Positions 11,066 through 21,393 are shown, counted from the stretch's first letter. The stretch is 64,000 nt of DNA from Ascarosepion bandense (GCA_037127315.1 JBBBDQ010000224.1:7393501-7457500); one strand, 5' to 3'. The notes: a model not told the origin generated them from the letters alone. Translations and numbers: made by a program.

Positions 11066-11300
11066 AGTGGAGTTTTCTTCAGACTCAACAGGTTTTGAAT
11101 TTAGATTTTTTTTCTCCTGGACTAGTTGCCAACCAAAGATAGTCTGCTCTGTTTATTCCATATCTAAGTGGAGAGAAGAGATAAATTCATACCGTTCCCA
11201 AGGTTTTTTTTATACGGGTGTAAATGCAATGAACTATCAGAATACGAACTCAGGACTCCGATTCCACCGTCTGCTACACACGATCCTTTACCAGCACGAT
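11066..11300 (+). repeat. Dispersed repeat family R, partial copy
   Basis: The order of blocks (GAGTGGAGTTTT, GGTTTTGAATT, GCCAACCAAAG, GAGAAGAGATAAATTCATAC, TTCCCAAGG, TGCAATG) matches copies at 14260, 53078 and 61255. It has no reliable ORF. It may be a SINE or part of a LINE tail. Confidence 0.55.
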
Positions 11301-11794
11301 AACGTTCTAAGTGATTATGAAAATTGTATTACCCCACTCTTAAGGGAAGAAAGCGAGTCCGATTTGAGAAAGTAGCATTAGAAATCCAAACTTTAATTTG
11401 TGTTCGGACATTATCTAATGACAGTGTCTACAAAAACAAATATTTCTGCCAAAAGGTAGGTGCGAGAAAAATATATAGATCAGAATTGCAACAGACAATT
11501 ATTATCTATCATAGTAGGTATTGAAAAGTTCCAGGTCAGACCAAAGATTTCTTCCTTTAAAAAGTATTTTTGATAATTTGAGGAGTGTACAGAGACGGGA
11601 GGAATATTTTGGCATCATTTGCACTTAGGCAATTGTGGTTCTTTCAAGTTTGTTGAAAGACGAATATTCATATAAAAGATTATTAAAATAAATAAGAAAA
11701 ATAAAACATTTCATTATAATATTATGGCTTTTAATCAGGTTTACTTATATACACATATCAAAAGACACATATTAAGAATGTGTCATATAGTCTG
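11301..11794. other. AT-rich DNA, nothing recognised
   Basis: The short open frames at 11324-11524 have no recognisable similarity or motif. Confidence 0.45.
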
Positions 11795-12080
11795 CGTGAG
11801 TGCGTGTTCTAGTGAGAAATGAATGAGTGCGAGTGAGAGCGGATGAGCAATAGAGAGCGTGTGTCGGTGTGAGCGCAAAAGCGAGGGAGAGAGCGTGTGC
11901 CAATGTGAGAGCGTATGAGAAAGAGAGAGCGTGTTCGAGTGAGAGTGTATGCATGTTAGAGAGAGTTTGCATGTGAAAGTGTATAAGTGACAGAGAGTGT
12001 CTGCATGTGAGAGTGTATGGGAGAGAGCGTATGAGAATGATATAGAGAACGCATGATAGAGTGAGAGAGAATGACAGACA
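11795..12080 (+). repeat. Degenerate GAGAGCGTGT minisatellite
   Basis: Imperfect units built on GAGAGCG, TGTGAGA and GTGTATG run for nearly 300 bases and are purine-plus-T-rich on the plus strand. The long minus-strand frame (His/Ser/Leu-rich) is translation of this repeat, not a gene. Confidence 0.8.
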
Positions 12081-12873
12081 GGGAAGTAAAAACCATTTCA
12101 TAATCCAGTCCCCCGCGGTTAATGGTCTTACAATACTTACCAGTATCATTCGTCCAAGAGTGGAGGATTAAATCCATTTGCTCTCAACTTCATATGTAGT
12201 GATATTGATTAAATATGCGATTAGGAATGTAGAATGAGAACGGAGACACATTATATCTGTTTGTGTATCTAATATGAACATGGATTCAACAAAATATTAT
12301 TAGTTTCACACCTTAAATTATATTCAGATTATGGTCTAAACCTACTAACGCCCTATTTCCGTTATTGAGCACGCTCCTCCCATAAAATATACAACGCGTT
12401 TGTTGATATAGACTGAAGTATAGATTGTATGAAATGTGAAACTGAAAGACATCATAAAGTTTTGATTCCTATAACCACACTGCCTAAGAGTCTGTATGTG
12501 CTTATTTAATAGAATTATATAGTTAGGGATTAAAGTAATGTTTGTGATCTAGTGCGTATTTTTTTTTTAGTTCTTCCGAAATAAATAATATAAATGATGA
12601 CGGCAAGCCACTTACTTTTAAATGAATACGTGAAAAGAAACTCCTTGCTATTTTGAAAAAGCTAAATATTAAAGTGTTTTGGGATGAAATACGATGTAAT
12701 CGCCACATTAGAAGTTTTAAAATGAAATATAAGTTTTCATTTGAGTGTTAGTTTCTTTTCTGAATTGCCATGTTCAGAGGTCGAACAGTTCACAGCCCGA
12801 CCAACTTCCCAAAATCTGATCAAAGCCAAGTATTCTGAAACCCTTAATCTACTGTTGGCAGTGGGGAAATGTT
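12081..12873. other. AT-rich DNA, nothing recognised
   Basis: No coding or structural feature recognised over about 800 bases. Confidence 0.5.
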
Positions 12874-13066
12874 GTCGTCAGTCGGTCAAGTGCCACACGT
12901 GATACACGCTTGGACGATCATGCCTCGAAAGAGACATGACTAACTGGGCAGAAGTTTTCCCGCAGCAGGTTGCCATTACTTTCTGCCGTAGACTGGTGGC
13001 TAACCAAGGCTGTAGAACCCAAACTATCCTGCTATTTAGCCCATACATGCAATTTAGCCCATACAA
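12874..13066 (-). repeat. Dispersed repeat family R, partial copy
   Basis: It is highly similar to 53078-53250, and in inverse orientation to 19393-19502. Landmarks are a short palindromic core GTCTCTTTCGAGGC (minus strand), GGGCAGAAG, GGTTGCCATTACTTTCTGC and GGCTAACCAAGGCTGTAGAA. It ends in two near-identical copies of ATTTAGCCCATACA. Confidence 0.7.
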
Positions 13067-13404
13067 TAACCATATAAATTTGTGAGTGAATGCGTGAATG
13101 AGTGAAAAAGAGAATATAAAGAATTAACAATGCCTGGTGAATATAATTTTCGCTCTTCAATGTAATTTTCAGACTTGGTCTATCTACAAGCAATGTCTAT
13201 AATGATTAATTATTTCTATAAATTCTTGTTCTCTGATATTGAAAATTCTTCTCCTAATAGATATAGCACATTTTAAACAAATGACAAAAATCTTGATAAT
13301 ATTCGCCTTATAATGACGCTCAGTGTTAGATTATTAAGAGATATCTGAGATGACTGCTTTGTCTTATTGTTGATGCTATATGGGCTAAAAAAGTCTGCCT
13401 TCTC
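13067..13404. other. AT-rich DNA, nothing recognised
   Basis: No feature recognised. It leads directly into the tRNA-like SINE. Confidence 0.45.
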
Positions 13405-13541
13405 CCACCGAACGCTCATAGCCTACAGGTAGAATCGCCGACTGACGCCAATTCAGTCGGATTTCAATCCTGGGTTAAAAAGCAATCGGAGTCTAACTGT
13501 ACTGATGAGCTGCGGATATAGCGAAACAGATCTGTCTGCGG
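13405..13541 (+). mobile_element. tRNA-derived SINE with hammerhead 3' end
   Basis: A tRNA-like head carries a Pol III A-box-like segment at 13419-13439 (TAGCCTACAGGTAGAATCGC) and a B-box-like segment at 13459-13470 (GGATTTCAATCC). Between them lies a potential anticodon stem, CGACT/AGTCG. About 25 bases later comes a complete hammerhead core (13497-13541), then a (TA)n run. I infer a SINE or retrozyme-like unit whose transcript could self-cleave. It is one partial copy, so its left boundary and target-site duplication are not defined. Confidence 0.6.
13497..13541 (+). ncRNA. Hammerhead ribozyme motif, type I layout
   Basis: The conserved CTGATGA (13502-13508) is followed by stem II, with GCTG (13509-13512) pairing with TAGC (13519-13522). 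GAAA follows at 13523-13526. Stem III pairs ACAG (13526-13529) with CTGT (13532-13535) across a two-base loop, and C at 13536 sits at the cleavage position. Stem I pairs 13497-13501 with 13537-13541 (two G-T wobbles). Every core position of the hammerhead consensus is met. Stem III with a two-base loop is strained. Known hammerheads in some retroelements have such minimal stem III and work as dimers. Activity is inferred, not shown. Confidence 0.7.
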
Positions 13542-13744
13542 ATATATATATATATATACCTGTACTAGAATCTTAAGGCCTGTGCAGACAAACCTTACGT
13601 TTTCTTTTCCTGAACAATAGTCCTTGATTATGTTCTTTTTATACTCGTTGGAGCCTTTTGTGTTTTATTCGAGAATTATTTTATAAATAAATATTTTCGA
13701 TCGTGTTTTAAACTGTGCACTTTTTTTTATTTTTTCTTCATGAT

Positions 13745-13825
13745 TTAAGATCTTATTCCTGTGTCAATTTATTTTGTCAAAGACACTCTCCGATAAAGTG
13801 TTGGCCGAAAAATTCCAAAGGGTTT
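13745..13825 (+). mobile_element. Penelope-like pseudo-LTR fragment
   Basis: GATAAAGTGTTGGCCGAAA and the bases around it match the pseudo-LTR of the Penelope-like element at 40024-41318 (GATAATGTGTTGGCTGAAA). No coding part is attached. Confidence 0.5.
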
Positions 13826-13961
13826 TTCATTAAAAATTGTTTCCCTCTTTTTAAAATTAAGTTATATATATATTATTGAATCCATTTCTATGTCTTATGT
13901 TAAAAATCCTGGCTCACTGTGTCGAACTTGGCAATTTCATTTTTTTTCTGATTCTGTTTTA

Positions 13962-14190
13962 CATCTATAAGTCTACCATTCGACCATGATTAGAAGATTG
14001 CTACCATATATGGTCTGGTGCTTCCACCATATATCTAGCGCTCCTTGATAAAATCCAAATAAATATCAGCAATATTATTAGTTCAGATTTGGCCTCTCTG
14101 CTTCAGTCACTTTACCACAAATGTAAACTTGCCTCCCTGTGTCTTTTCTATAAATACTTCTATGAAAAATGCTTTTATCAGCTCTTCGCT
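13962..14190 (+). pseudogene. CR1/jockey-like LINE, RT C-terminal fragment
   Basis: The plus strand reads YKSTIRP-like sequence with one frameshift, then ATIYLALLDKIQINISNI, then SDLASLLQSL and KLASLCLFYKYF. This is the same C-terminal region as at 27295-27852. The match breaks off at a TG microsatellite. There is no start codon or endonuclease domain. It is a 5'-truncated, decayed insertion, as usual for LINEs. Confidence 0.78.
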
Positions 14191-14195
14191 TACGT

Positions 14196-14232
14196 ATTGT
14201 GTGTGTGTGTGTGTGTCTGTGTGTCTGTGTGT
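14196..14232. repeat. (TG)n with TCTG interruptions
   Basis: About 17 TG units directly after the LINE fragment. Confidence 0.9.
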
Positions 14233-14259
14233 ATGTTAGGTCTATAGACTTTATTTGGA

Positions 14260-14450
14260 TTGTAGGTGGAGCTACAATTGTTTCCCTAACAAATAGGGTG
14301 GAGTCACACGGTTTTGAATTCAGAGTTATTGTTTTCTTTGACTGATTGCCAGGCAAAGCCAAAAATTTAAATCTGTCCTATTAACTCTATAACTGCTGAA
14401 GAAGAGAAAGTTTTACGTCTTTTCCAAGGATATTTTTACGAAAAAGGACG
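14260..14450 (+). repeat. Dispersed repeat family R, partial copy
   Basis: GGGTGGAGT, GGTTTTGAATTCAGA, TTGCCAGGCAAAG and TTTTCCAAGGATATTTTT occur in the same order as in the copy at 11066. It is decayed, with no ORF. Confidence 0.5.
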
Positions 14451-14619
14451 CAAAGGTCTCGCCTGCAATTTGAACAGAAGTCAATCAGAGAGAATACAAT
14501 TACACACATTCGCACGAAATGTGCCAAATAATATTTTATATATGTATTCTGTACATCTACAATGTTTTCTTTCAAGACACACAAATTCAATTATATGTGC
14601 GTGTGTGTATCTTCTTTGT

Positions 14620-14960
14620 GTCTTGTCCCTTTAGGACACTAGAGATCATGGCTTGCCACAATTTACTGTCCTATATAGATCTTGATAAATTGTGTCATCT
14701 TTCCAAAACTCTTTTTTCAGGCCTTCTTTCCTCATTATATGCCACAAAAATTTCAACTATACTTTTTGATAAGCATAAATGCCCTTTTTATTGCCATTGT
14801 ATCTAGACCTTCGGTTTGGCTCACATGTTCGGTATTTGGTATTCTAAGCATCCTTCTGTAGAACACCATTTCTTTTGCTTCAAGTCTCTTCTTCTGTCAG
14901 GCGATTGTCTAACACTGAGTGCTGTATAGGAGGACTGATACTATGTAACAGTACAATACT
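14620..14960 (-). pseudogene. RTE-like LINE, RT C-terminal remnant
   Basis: On the minus strand pieces such as LKQKKWC, IVASHDL-like and VLKGQDTKK correspond to the reverse-transcriptase tail. That tail has the pattern LEA.EMW.YRRMLRI early and VLK.HGT at the end. It is heavily frameshifted. It is comparable with the clearer copies at 44370 and 48230. The RTE-like clade assignment is from memory of that tail and is moderate. Confidence 0.45.
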
Positions 14961-14962
14961 AC

Positions 14963-14999
<37 letters not shown>
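14961..14999. repeat. (TA)n then (TG)n
   Basis: Nine TA units followed by about ten TG units. Confidence 0.95.
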
Positions 15000-16104
15000 A
15001 TGACAAGTCAGTGCGCTCATTTTTGTATGGACTCAATGCATCTAGTGTCTGTCTTACAAACTGTGCGAAATAGCAGAATGGAAACCAATTTAAATTTGTG
15101 TATGTGTGTGCGTACGCTTTTTGCTCAACAGATGTTACCAATGCATACACCTTTCCGTATATTCATATGAGAACTATGATTTTTTTTCCGATCAATGTTC
15201 TTTAAAATAGATTAACAGAAAACGGGTATTTCATTGTGTGAGCCAGAAAGACAGACCGGCCGTCACATGTGGTGCCAAACGCTACTTAATTACTTGTGTT
15301 TTGTCATGGTTTTCGTGTCGGATACAAACCAGAAACTTTATGTGGATTTTGCCAAGTAAAATCAGAAAAGTTTGACGTTCTTTTCCAGGTGTCGTTTTGG
15401 TTAGTTCTCTCAGCACAAATAATAAGAATGAATATTACTTCCGCCGAGTTAAAAGTGCATTTAATTATGTTTTGCTCAGCATATACTAAAACAAGGAGGA
15501 AAAATATTAAGCCACCTAGTCAGTATGCAACTCAGAATTAATTTCCAGAGTAGAATTTGCTCTTTAGCCTTGGCAGTCAGTCATTCTAAGAAAATGAAGT
15601 TACAAACAGAAAACTACTCTATGATCCATCCGAAAACGTTATGGCAATTCGCAAATAATAAAAAAAAATGGTATCTGTAAAGAGTCATGATAGTCTAAAC
15701 CCTGAAGGGTCATGACATTAAAAGATGACACGTAACCCAGAAGTAGGTATCTACGTGCGTGCAATCAACAACTTTTGTACTATCGAGATTTTTAGATGAC
15801 GGAAAATGGATTGGCATTTCCATGCACCCAATAGGACATTATTTATCTTAAGAGATAAGACACCGATGCAGTTAACCTTTCTTTTCTTTTTTTAACTCTG
15901 AGTTTTAAGTCTCCATTAAAATTTTACAGCTAAGTTTAATGTTATATTTATGACGGAAAACAATTATTTCAAATTTTGATAAAACACTTTACATGTACAT
16001 TCGAACAAAAAAGGAAAGAAATACAAAACAAACAAGTTAATATGAATAAAAGGCAGGGGAAACCTGTTCACGTAAACAAAACTCAAGAATAGAAAGAAAC
16101 AAAG

Positions 16105-16106
<2 letters not shown>
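15000..16106. other. AT-rich DNA, nothing recognised
   Basis: Several short open frames (for example 15296-15541) have no recognisable motif. Faint resemblance to family R exists at 15280-15400 but is too weak to call. Confidence 0.4.

Positions 16107-16161
<55 letters not shown>
16107..16161. repeat. (TA)n array
   Basis: About 27 TA units. Confidence 0.95.
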
Positions 16162-16163
<2 letters not shown>

Positions 16164-16995
16164 GCAAAGAAATAAGTTGAAGGGAGAAATGCAGCAAATG
16201 TAATAAAAATGACAACGAAACGTAAAATGTATTTACAAATAAAAGAATATATAATTTAAAGAAAATTATATCAAGTAGGCAATTTCAAAAGAGAGAAATC
16301 AAAATTCTACATCCATTTTTTATAGAAAATAAATCAACACCTTCACGTAAGTATTTTCGGACTGGCAAACTGAATATAGAATTTACGTGACATCAAATTA
16401 TAAAAAAATAAATTATATGTGCTTGACATTAACTATGTAGATATTAATGCTAAATAATAAAAAATAACATTTGCGCACAAATAAAATAAATTCATAAATG
16501 CCACAAAGCTTGAATATAAAAAATATTGATAAGTAGTTATTTCATTCAACATTTCAAATTATTTATTTTATTATGTATCATATTAATACGTTTTTAAATA
16601 TTTCTTTCGAGTGCTGGAATGTTATACTGGTTATTTCTTTATAAGTAATTGAGAACGAATTTCATTTTGATATAACTCAAAGAAATCGCCGCTGAAAGAA
16701 ATTTTTGTAACAAAGCTTTTGATAAGGTGAATGATTCTTATCCTTATCTTTGTTGTTAATATTCTTCTACGATTGTTACTTTCCTTCTGTTATAATTCAT
16801 GGATATGACTATAAACTACAACCAGCAGCAGGTCCTCTGATCGGGAGATTGGATGTTTTGAGGAATGTGAAACCTCCCTTTAATTGTTGTTGTTTCTAGG
16901 TCGACCCTGACCTGGGGTCGTAGCACATGATAGGGTCTCAGCTATACAAAAATAGTGAATCCCAAAACAAAAACAAAAAAATCCATGAAACTATG
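16162..16995. other. AT-rich DNA, nothing recognised
   Basis: It holds only a short hairpin (CGACCC/GGGTCG, about 16902-16920) and otherwise no recognisable feature. Confidence 0.45.
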
Positions 16996-17200
16996 AAAAT
17001 ACATTTTTATAAAAAAATAACAGTAATACATTTTATATCTAAAAAGATACAAGCAATATTTATACTAAAATTACCAGCGATGCATTTTTGATGCAAAATG
17101 ACCAGCGGTATTTTTTCAAACAAAACGACATGCAATACACCTTATAGCAGAATTACCGACAATATATATTTTTAGCAAAATGACCAACAATATATTTTAC
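16996..17200 (+). repeat. ~27-bp AT-rich minisatellite, ~7 units
   Basis: Unit starts lie near 17010, 17041, 17067, 17095, 17122, 17149 and 17177, giving unit lengths of 24-31. The shared core reads AAAAT-ACCAGCAATA-ATTTT. Units are diverged but in register. Two more units occur on the opposite strand at 1597-1671. Confidence 0.7.
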
Positions 17201-17554
17201 CTGTAGTTGAAGGCACAACGAACCAACCCACTTTCAATTACTATACTGTTGCCGACCTTAAGGTGTCAGTCAATCTGAGTAATCATCAGAAAATTTTGAA
17301 AAGAACACTTTATTTAATCAATATCCTAGAATATTAAAGTGTTGCTTGGTGAATTTGGTTGCATAGGAATTATGAGTTCAATTCTTGTTTCGGGTACCTC
17401 AGACTCGTCAAATAAGGTTAGAAGCACCTAAGCAGGACTGAAAAATGATAAAAAGTAATTGAACGCGAACAGTGAAACGATAAAAAGCTATCCTTGCAGA
17501 ATAAATAAAATGTTCGATTTCAGCATAACCTGAAGATTACCCAGATCGACAGAA
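17201..17554. other. AT-rich DNA, nothing recognised
   Basis: No feature recognised. Confidence 0.45.
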
Positions 17555-17625
17555 ATCTTAGAAGGGTCAAAGATCACAACAGCTGAAGCGTTGTGATAAT
17601 AGCAACAAAGAAGAAGACTAAATTA
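17555..17625 (+). mobile_element. Penelope-like terminal fragment
   Basis: CACAACAGCTGAAGCGTTGTGATAATAG and AACAAAGAAGAAGAC match the fragments at 10851 and 29565, and the reverse complements of 18655 and 45431. It contains a short hairpin around CGTTGT/ACAACG-like bases. Confidence 0.5.
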
Positions 17626-18136
17626 GCCAGACTGCAACTAGTCTGCGTGTAAATATTGTAATTAATAATAATTTCTCATCCCAGAAATTCAACCTGAATC
17701 TACAAATACCTTTCCTTTGTCGTGAAATTGATTGCCGGCTATCAGAGAGATAGAGATTAAAAAAACAAATGTTGGTACTTGACATCAGTATCATCACTCT
17801 CAATTATGTTGCATTAGACTTGAAGCATTTAACATTGTAAGGAAATAACTGTGTTTCTCTAGTTTTGTTATTAAAGATTTCTATTTAAAATCTTGGCTTT
17901 ATGAATCTATTGAAGGTATCATCATTATTTTGGTGTTTGAAATTATTTTATGAAATACGTTTTATAAGTCAAATCTTTTTATTCCATCAATAATGATAAC
18001 GTTTAAATCTTTATTTATAGCAGTGACTCTTATTTTGAAATAAGAAATAATAAATTATCAAAATAATTTACTGGTGTTACAATTAAAAGATTGATCCATA
18101 GCTTTTTGCTGGATGAATTTGAAAATTATTACCCTG

Positions 18137-18139
<3 letters not shown>
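17626..18139. other. AT-rich DNA, nothing recognised
   Basis: No feature recognised. Confidence 0.45.

Positions 18140-18188
<49 letters not shown>
18140..18188. repeat. (TA)n array
   Basis: About 24 TA units, ending at the CGAGGGGAGGG sequence. Confidence 0.95.
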
Positions 18189-18189
<1 letters not shown>

Positions 18190-18227
18190 GAGGGGAGGGT
18201 TGTTCCCTTAAAAGGTAAAAGTTTTCA
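18189..18227 (+). mobile_element. Orphan element end, copy 1
   Basis: 39 bases starting CGAGGGGAGGG are identical to 24672-24710. Both copies follow (TA)n. The composition resembles mariner terminal inverted repeats, but I find no matching right end nearby. Confidence 0.5.
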
Positions 18228-18654
18228 TTACATTAATGTGTGAAAAAGATTCACAATACAAACTATCTACAAATCTGAGAACTCTTCTCCATAAATATAT
18301 ATATAAGTTAAAGTGTTTTTAGATCTATCATTATTTCTTAATATGAACGTTATTTTTAGTAGGTGCACATATTTGAATAGACATCTGTTGTTTTTTTAAG
18401 CACTGAAGTGAATATCTATTGAACGATATCATCCAAATTCTTAACGAAAATGTGGCTCTTGGTGGCAATTTATGCAGAATGCACCCTAAGAATCACCATG
18501 TCTGAAACAGTAACAGCGGCCGCTCTAATGTGATGTCTCATGTAAAATGATGTACGTTAGAATAGGGCTGATATGTGCAATTTTAATAAAAATTTTGATG
18601 CTTCTAAAATGGTGGATATCAATTTACCTATTTATATCCAGACTATTCTTTTCG

Positions 18655-18725
18655 TCTTTGTTGTTATCACATCGCTTCGAGCATTGTGCTCTCCGACCTT
18701 CCTCTGGTGTATATCAAACTGGGTA
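18655..18725 (-). mobile_element. Penelope-like terminal fragment
   Basis: The minus strand reads AGGAAGGTCGGAGAGCACAA and then GTGATAACAACAAAGACGA, matching the family of ends listed at 10851 and 45431. Confidence 0.5.
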
Positions 18726-18883
18726 ACATACAGTGAATGAAAATGGTACAACTAATAATAATTCATTGTCACAGAAATCAGTTTCAGTATTTGTAAAAAA
18801 CGCTAAAATGTATGTACACTACAGATAACGTTTGTAATAATAATATCGTCTTAAAGAAAATGAAAATACATTTATTTCTTATG

Positions 18884-18922
18884 CGTGTGTGTGTGTGTGT
18901 GAGCGCATGCGCGTGTGTGTAT
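18884..18922. repeat. (TG)n with GCGCATGCGC insert
   Basis: About nine TG units, a short GC-rich alternating purine-pyrimidine stretch and more TG units. Confidence 0.9.
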
Positions 18923-19044
18923 GATTGTACATGTGAGACGCTGCTATAAAGAAGTTAACATTCTTCTTTTATTTCTCTTCCGAAATCTATAAAAAGTAAG
19001 TAAAAATTAGGATTTAAGTTGCCCGGCTCTGTCGTGCCGGACAA

Positions 19045-19106
19045 ATAAATGTGCAAGATGGATACTGACGATAAAACTATCGTCAGTATCCATCTTGCAC
19101 ATTTAT
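19045..19106. other. Perfect 29-bp hairpin at a LINE 5' end
   Basis: 19045-19073 and 19078-19106 are exact reverse complements separated by AAAC. The right arm is LINE coding sequence (SILHIY). The left arm is an inverted copy of it that does not extend further. Confidence 0.95.
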
Positions 19107-19640
19107 AAATTTACCATTCGTCTATGCATTGAATATCGCTGTCATATCTGACCTGGTGCTCCTGCACTATATCTCAAGATTCTTGACAAAATCTAAAGAA
19201 AGGTTTCTAATGTTATCGACCTTAACATTACATCACGGCTTGAGTCACTTTCCCAATACCACAATATGGTTTCCTTCTATCTGTTCTATAAATATTTCAA
19301 TGCCAATTGTTCTGATGGGCTGTCCTCCTTGATACCTTTCCTGAGCGGATTTAACCATACTAGTGAATTGAGAAAAATATTGGATTCTATAGCCTTGGCT
19401 TGCAACCATTCTACCGCAGAAAGTAATGGCAACCTAATGCGGGATAATCTTCTTCCCACTCAGTCATGTCTCGAAAGACGTATGGCACTCAACTGACTGA
19501 CTGATTTGGTAACTAAATTTCATCGATTTACTATTCAACTAGATAGATATAATTGTATGTTCTATTCAAATAATTTCGTTGCTAGCACACGGAACTCTCT
19601 TCCGGATTCTTGCTTTTTTGTCACCTAAAAATATCAAAGA
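19078..19640 (+). pseudogene. CR1/jockey-like LINE, RT C-terminal fragment
   Basis: From the hairpin onward the plus strand reads SVSILHIYKFTIRLCIEYRC, LYLKILDKI, NVIDLNITSRLESLS, YLFYKYFNANCSDGLSSLIP. It is then interrupted at about 19392 by a family R copy, and resumes near 19503 with FTIQLDRYNCMFYSNNF, TRNSLPDSCFF. The matching blocks are those of the copy at 27295-27852. Stops and frameshifts are present. It is 5'-truncated, as expected for LINEs, with a fold-back inversion at its left edge and a nested insertion inside. Confidence 0.85.
19393..19502 (+). repeat. Family R copy nested in the LINE
   Basis: TTCTATAGCCTTGGCTTGC, CCGCAGAAAGTAATGGCAACC, CAGTCATGTCTCGAAAGAC and AACTGACTGACTGA match the reverse complements of 12874-13066 and 53078-53250. 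LINE coding similarity resumes on the far side. Confidence 0.75.
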
Positions 19641-20996
19641 TTTAGATACTTCATTCACTATCTGCTGTCTTCCTGTTATTTTATTGTTCTTTCTCCTCAT
19701 TAAATCTCCCCATCTCTTTTTCATTCCCATTAACACTCGCGTCTTAGTGACATTATCTCCTGGCTGAGGTGTAAATTCCAGAAAATTAATTTGAAGCTAG
19801 GCAATGTTTAACTATCACATACCCCATTTCTACACTCTAGGATTTAATACATCATAAATCTTTGCTGATATAATATTCACGTACTTAGAAATTATAAAAT
19901 ACAAAGCTATCTATCAATCAGTCATTATTCTCAATTGTGAGCTTTCCTTTGGCTCCAGTCGAAGTTTGAAGACAAATTAGAAACATGGTTTCAAATGCTA
20001 ACTTTGAGAGCAAGGTATCTCTTTAGAAGATGACGTAATATAATTTTTCTATCTACCCAATATTCAATACATTCGTACACTTATAAGTTCTGCAACTTCT
20101 AAGTAGACAGTATAAATATAATATAAACATCTATATCTTTAAAAGTGCATTGTGTCTCCGAATCATAGTATGATACAACAATGAATAGAACAAGAAATAT
20201 TGGGAATGAATGAGTAGAAAAGAGTAAGAGAAATATAAACGCAAAGAAAAAGAGACAGAATGAAAAATGTCGGTACCTTTTCTTCATTTTCTTAGATTCT
20301 AGAGATTCACCCAGCGATTTAACAAGAAACGTAGTTAAGCAGTATCACACCTGCGACCATCGGAAGATAAAGGCGGTTTAATGGAGGCTAAGCGAAGAAC
20401 ATTGGGTTTGTGTGACGGATTTCAGAAGACCTGCAGAAAGAAAGCGAACGATTTGCAAATGCGACAAATAAAAAGTTTGTGTGAGTGTGCCCGTGTGGGT
20501 GTGAGTGAGTGCGCACGTGCGTGTTGCTTTGTCAAAATGGAAATGGTTACCAGAATAAAAAATAAATGATTATTCGTGTTTCTAAATGGGAGAAAAATAA
20601 GTAAATTTGTGTTACAACGAATTCAAATAAAAAGTACCAATAATAAAAATATATACAGCAAGATATTTCCAAGTATATTACTGTATTGAAAGGTGAGCGA
20701 CAATGAACATTTCGATACTTAGGTATAACACTACGTGTGTCCATATTAATATCTAACGGTCTTTGTGAGAGATTCTTGAATCAGTGCAAGAATGAATTGA
20801 TGGCAAAACATAACACTTATTTTTCATAGACTGAAATAGACATATGTGCTTATTTAAGCAATGGTGTATATATATATATATTATTTATATTTTGGTTGTT
20901 CCCGACACCTGAAACCGGCTTGTGTCTTACTGAGCCCTTTTTAATTATTTTGGCATGCCTTCAATAGTTTAAAACTACAGGTTCCCTTTGTGTGTG

Positions 20997-20998
<2 letters not shown>
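19641..20998. other. AT-rich DNA, nothing recognised
   Basis: It may contain the remaining LINE 3' region up to about 19770. Beyond that, only low-complexity AT-rich DNA and a short TA run at 20869-20881. Confidence 0.45.

Positions 20999-21037
<39 letters not shown>
20999..21037. repeat. (TA)n array
   Basis: About 19 TA units. Confidence 0.95.
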
Positions 21038-21039
<2 letters not shown>

Positions 21040-21351
21040 AAGTAATTTATAAATATAACAGATTCTATTACTTAAAAGTTATTTTTAGTGGCTACCCAAT
21101 ATTGGAGTACACAATACGTTGATTTATTGAACAGTATATTTATTTTCATAAAACCAGCTTATTATCTTGTTCTATTAAAGAAAAATATTCGTTTTTCCTG
21201 CTGGAGAACGAATATTTTCTTTAACTAATTATCTGCAAATTTACGATAATAACGTAAATAAACGAAAATAAATATACTGTATTATAAATAAATAGTCCGA
21301 ATAATTTAAGTAGTCGAAATACTGCTTTATCTCAGAACTACAGACAAACGT

Positions 21352-21352
21352 T

Positions 21353-21393
<41 letters not shown>
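21352..21393. repeat. (GATA)n array
   Basis: About ten GATA units, followed by TG-rich and GCGCGCACGC-like sequence to 21430. Confidence 0.95.

Noticed and set aside
11772..12177. 125-codon His/Ser/Thr/Leu-rich frame
   Set aside because: Product of the GAGAGCGTGT minisatellite, not a histidine-rich protein.
16902..16920. CGACCC/GGGTCG hairpin
   Set aside because: A 6-bp stem with a 7-base loop is expected by chance at this scale. No terminator or RNA context in this eukaryotic sequence.
21352..21393. CRISPR-like or regularly spaced array
   Set aside because: All tandem arrays here are microsatellites or minisatellites without unique spacers. No cas-like genes exist and the DNA is eukaryotic.
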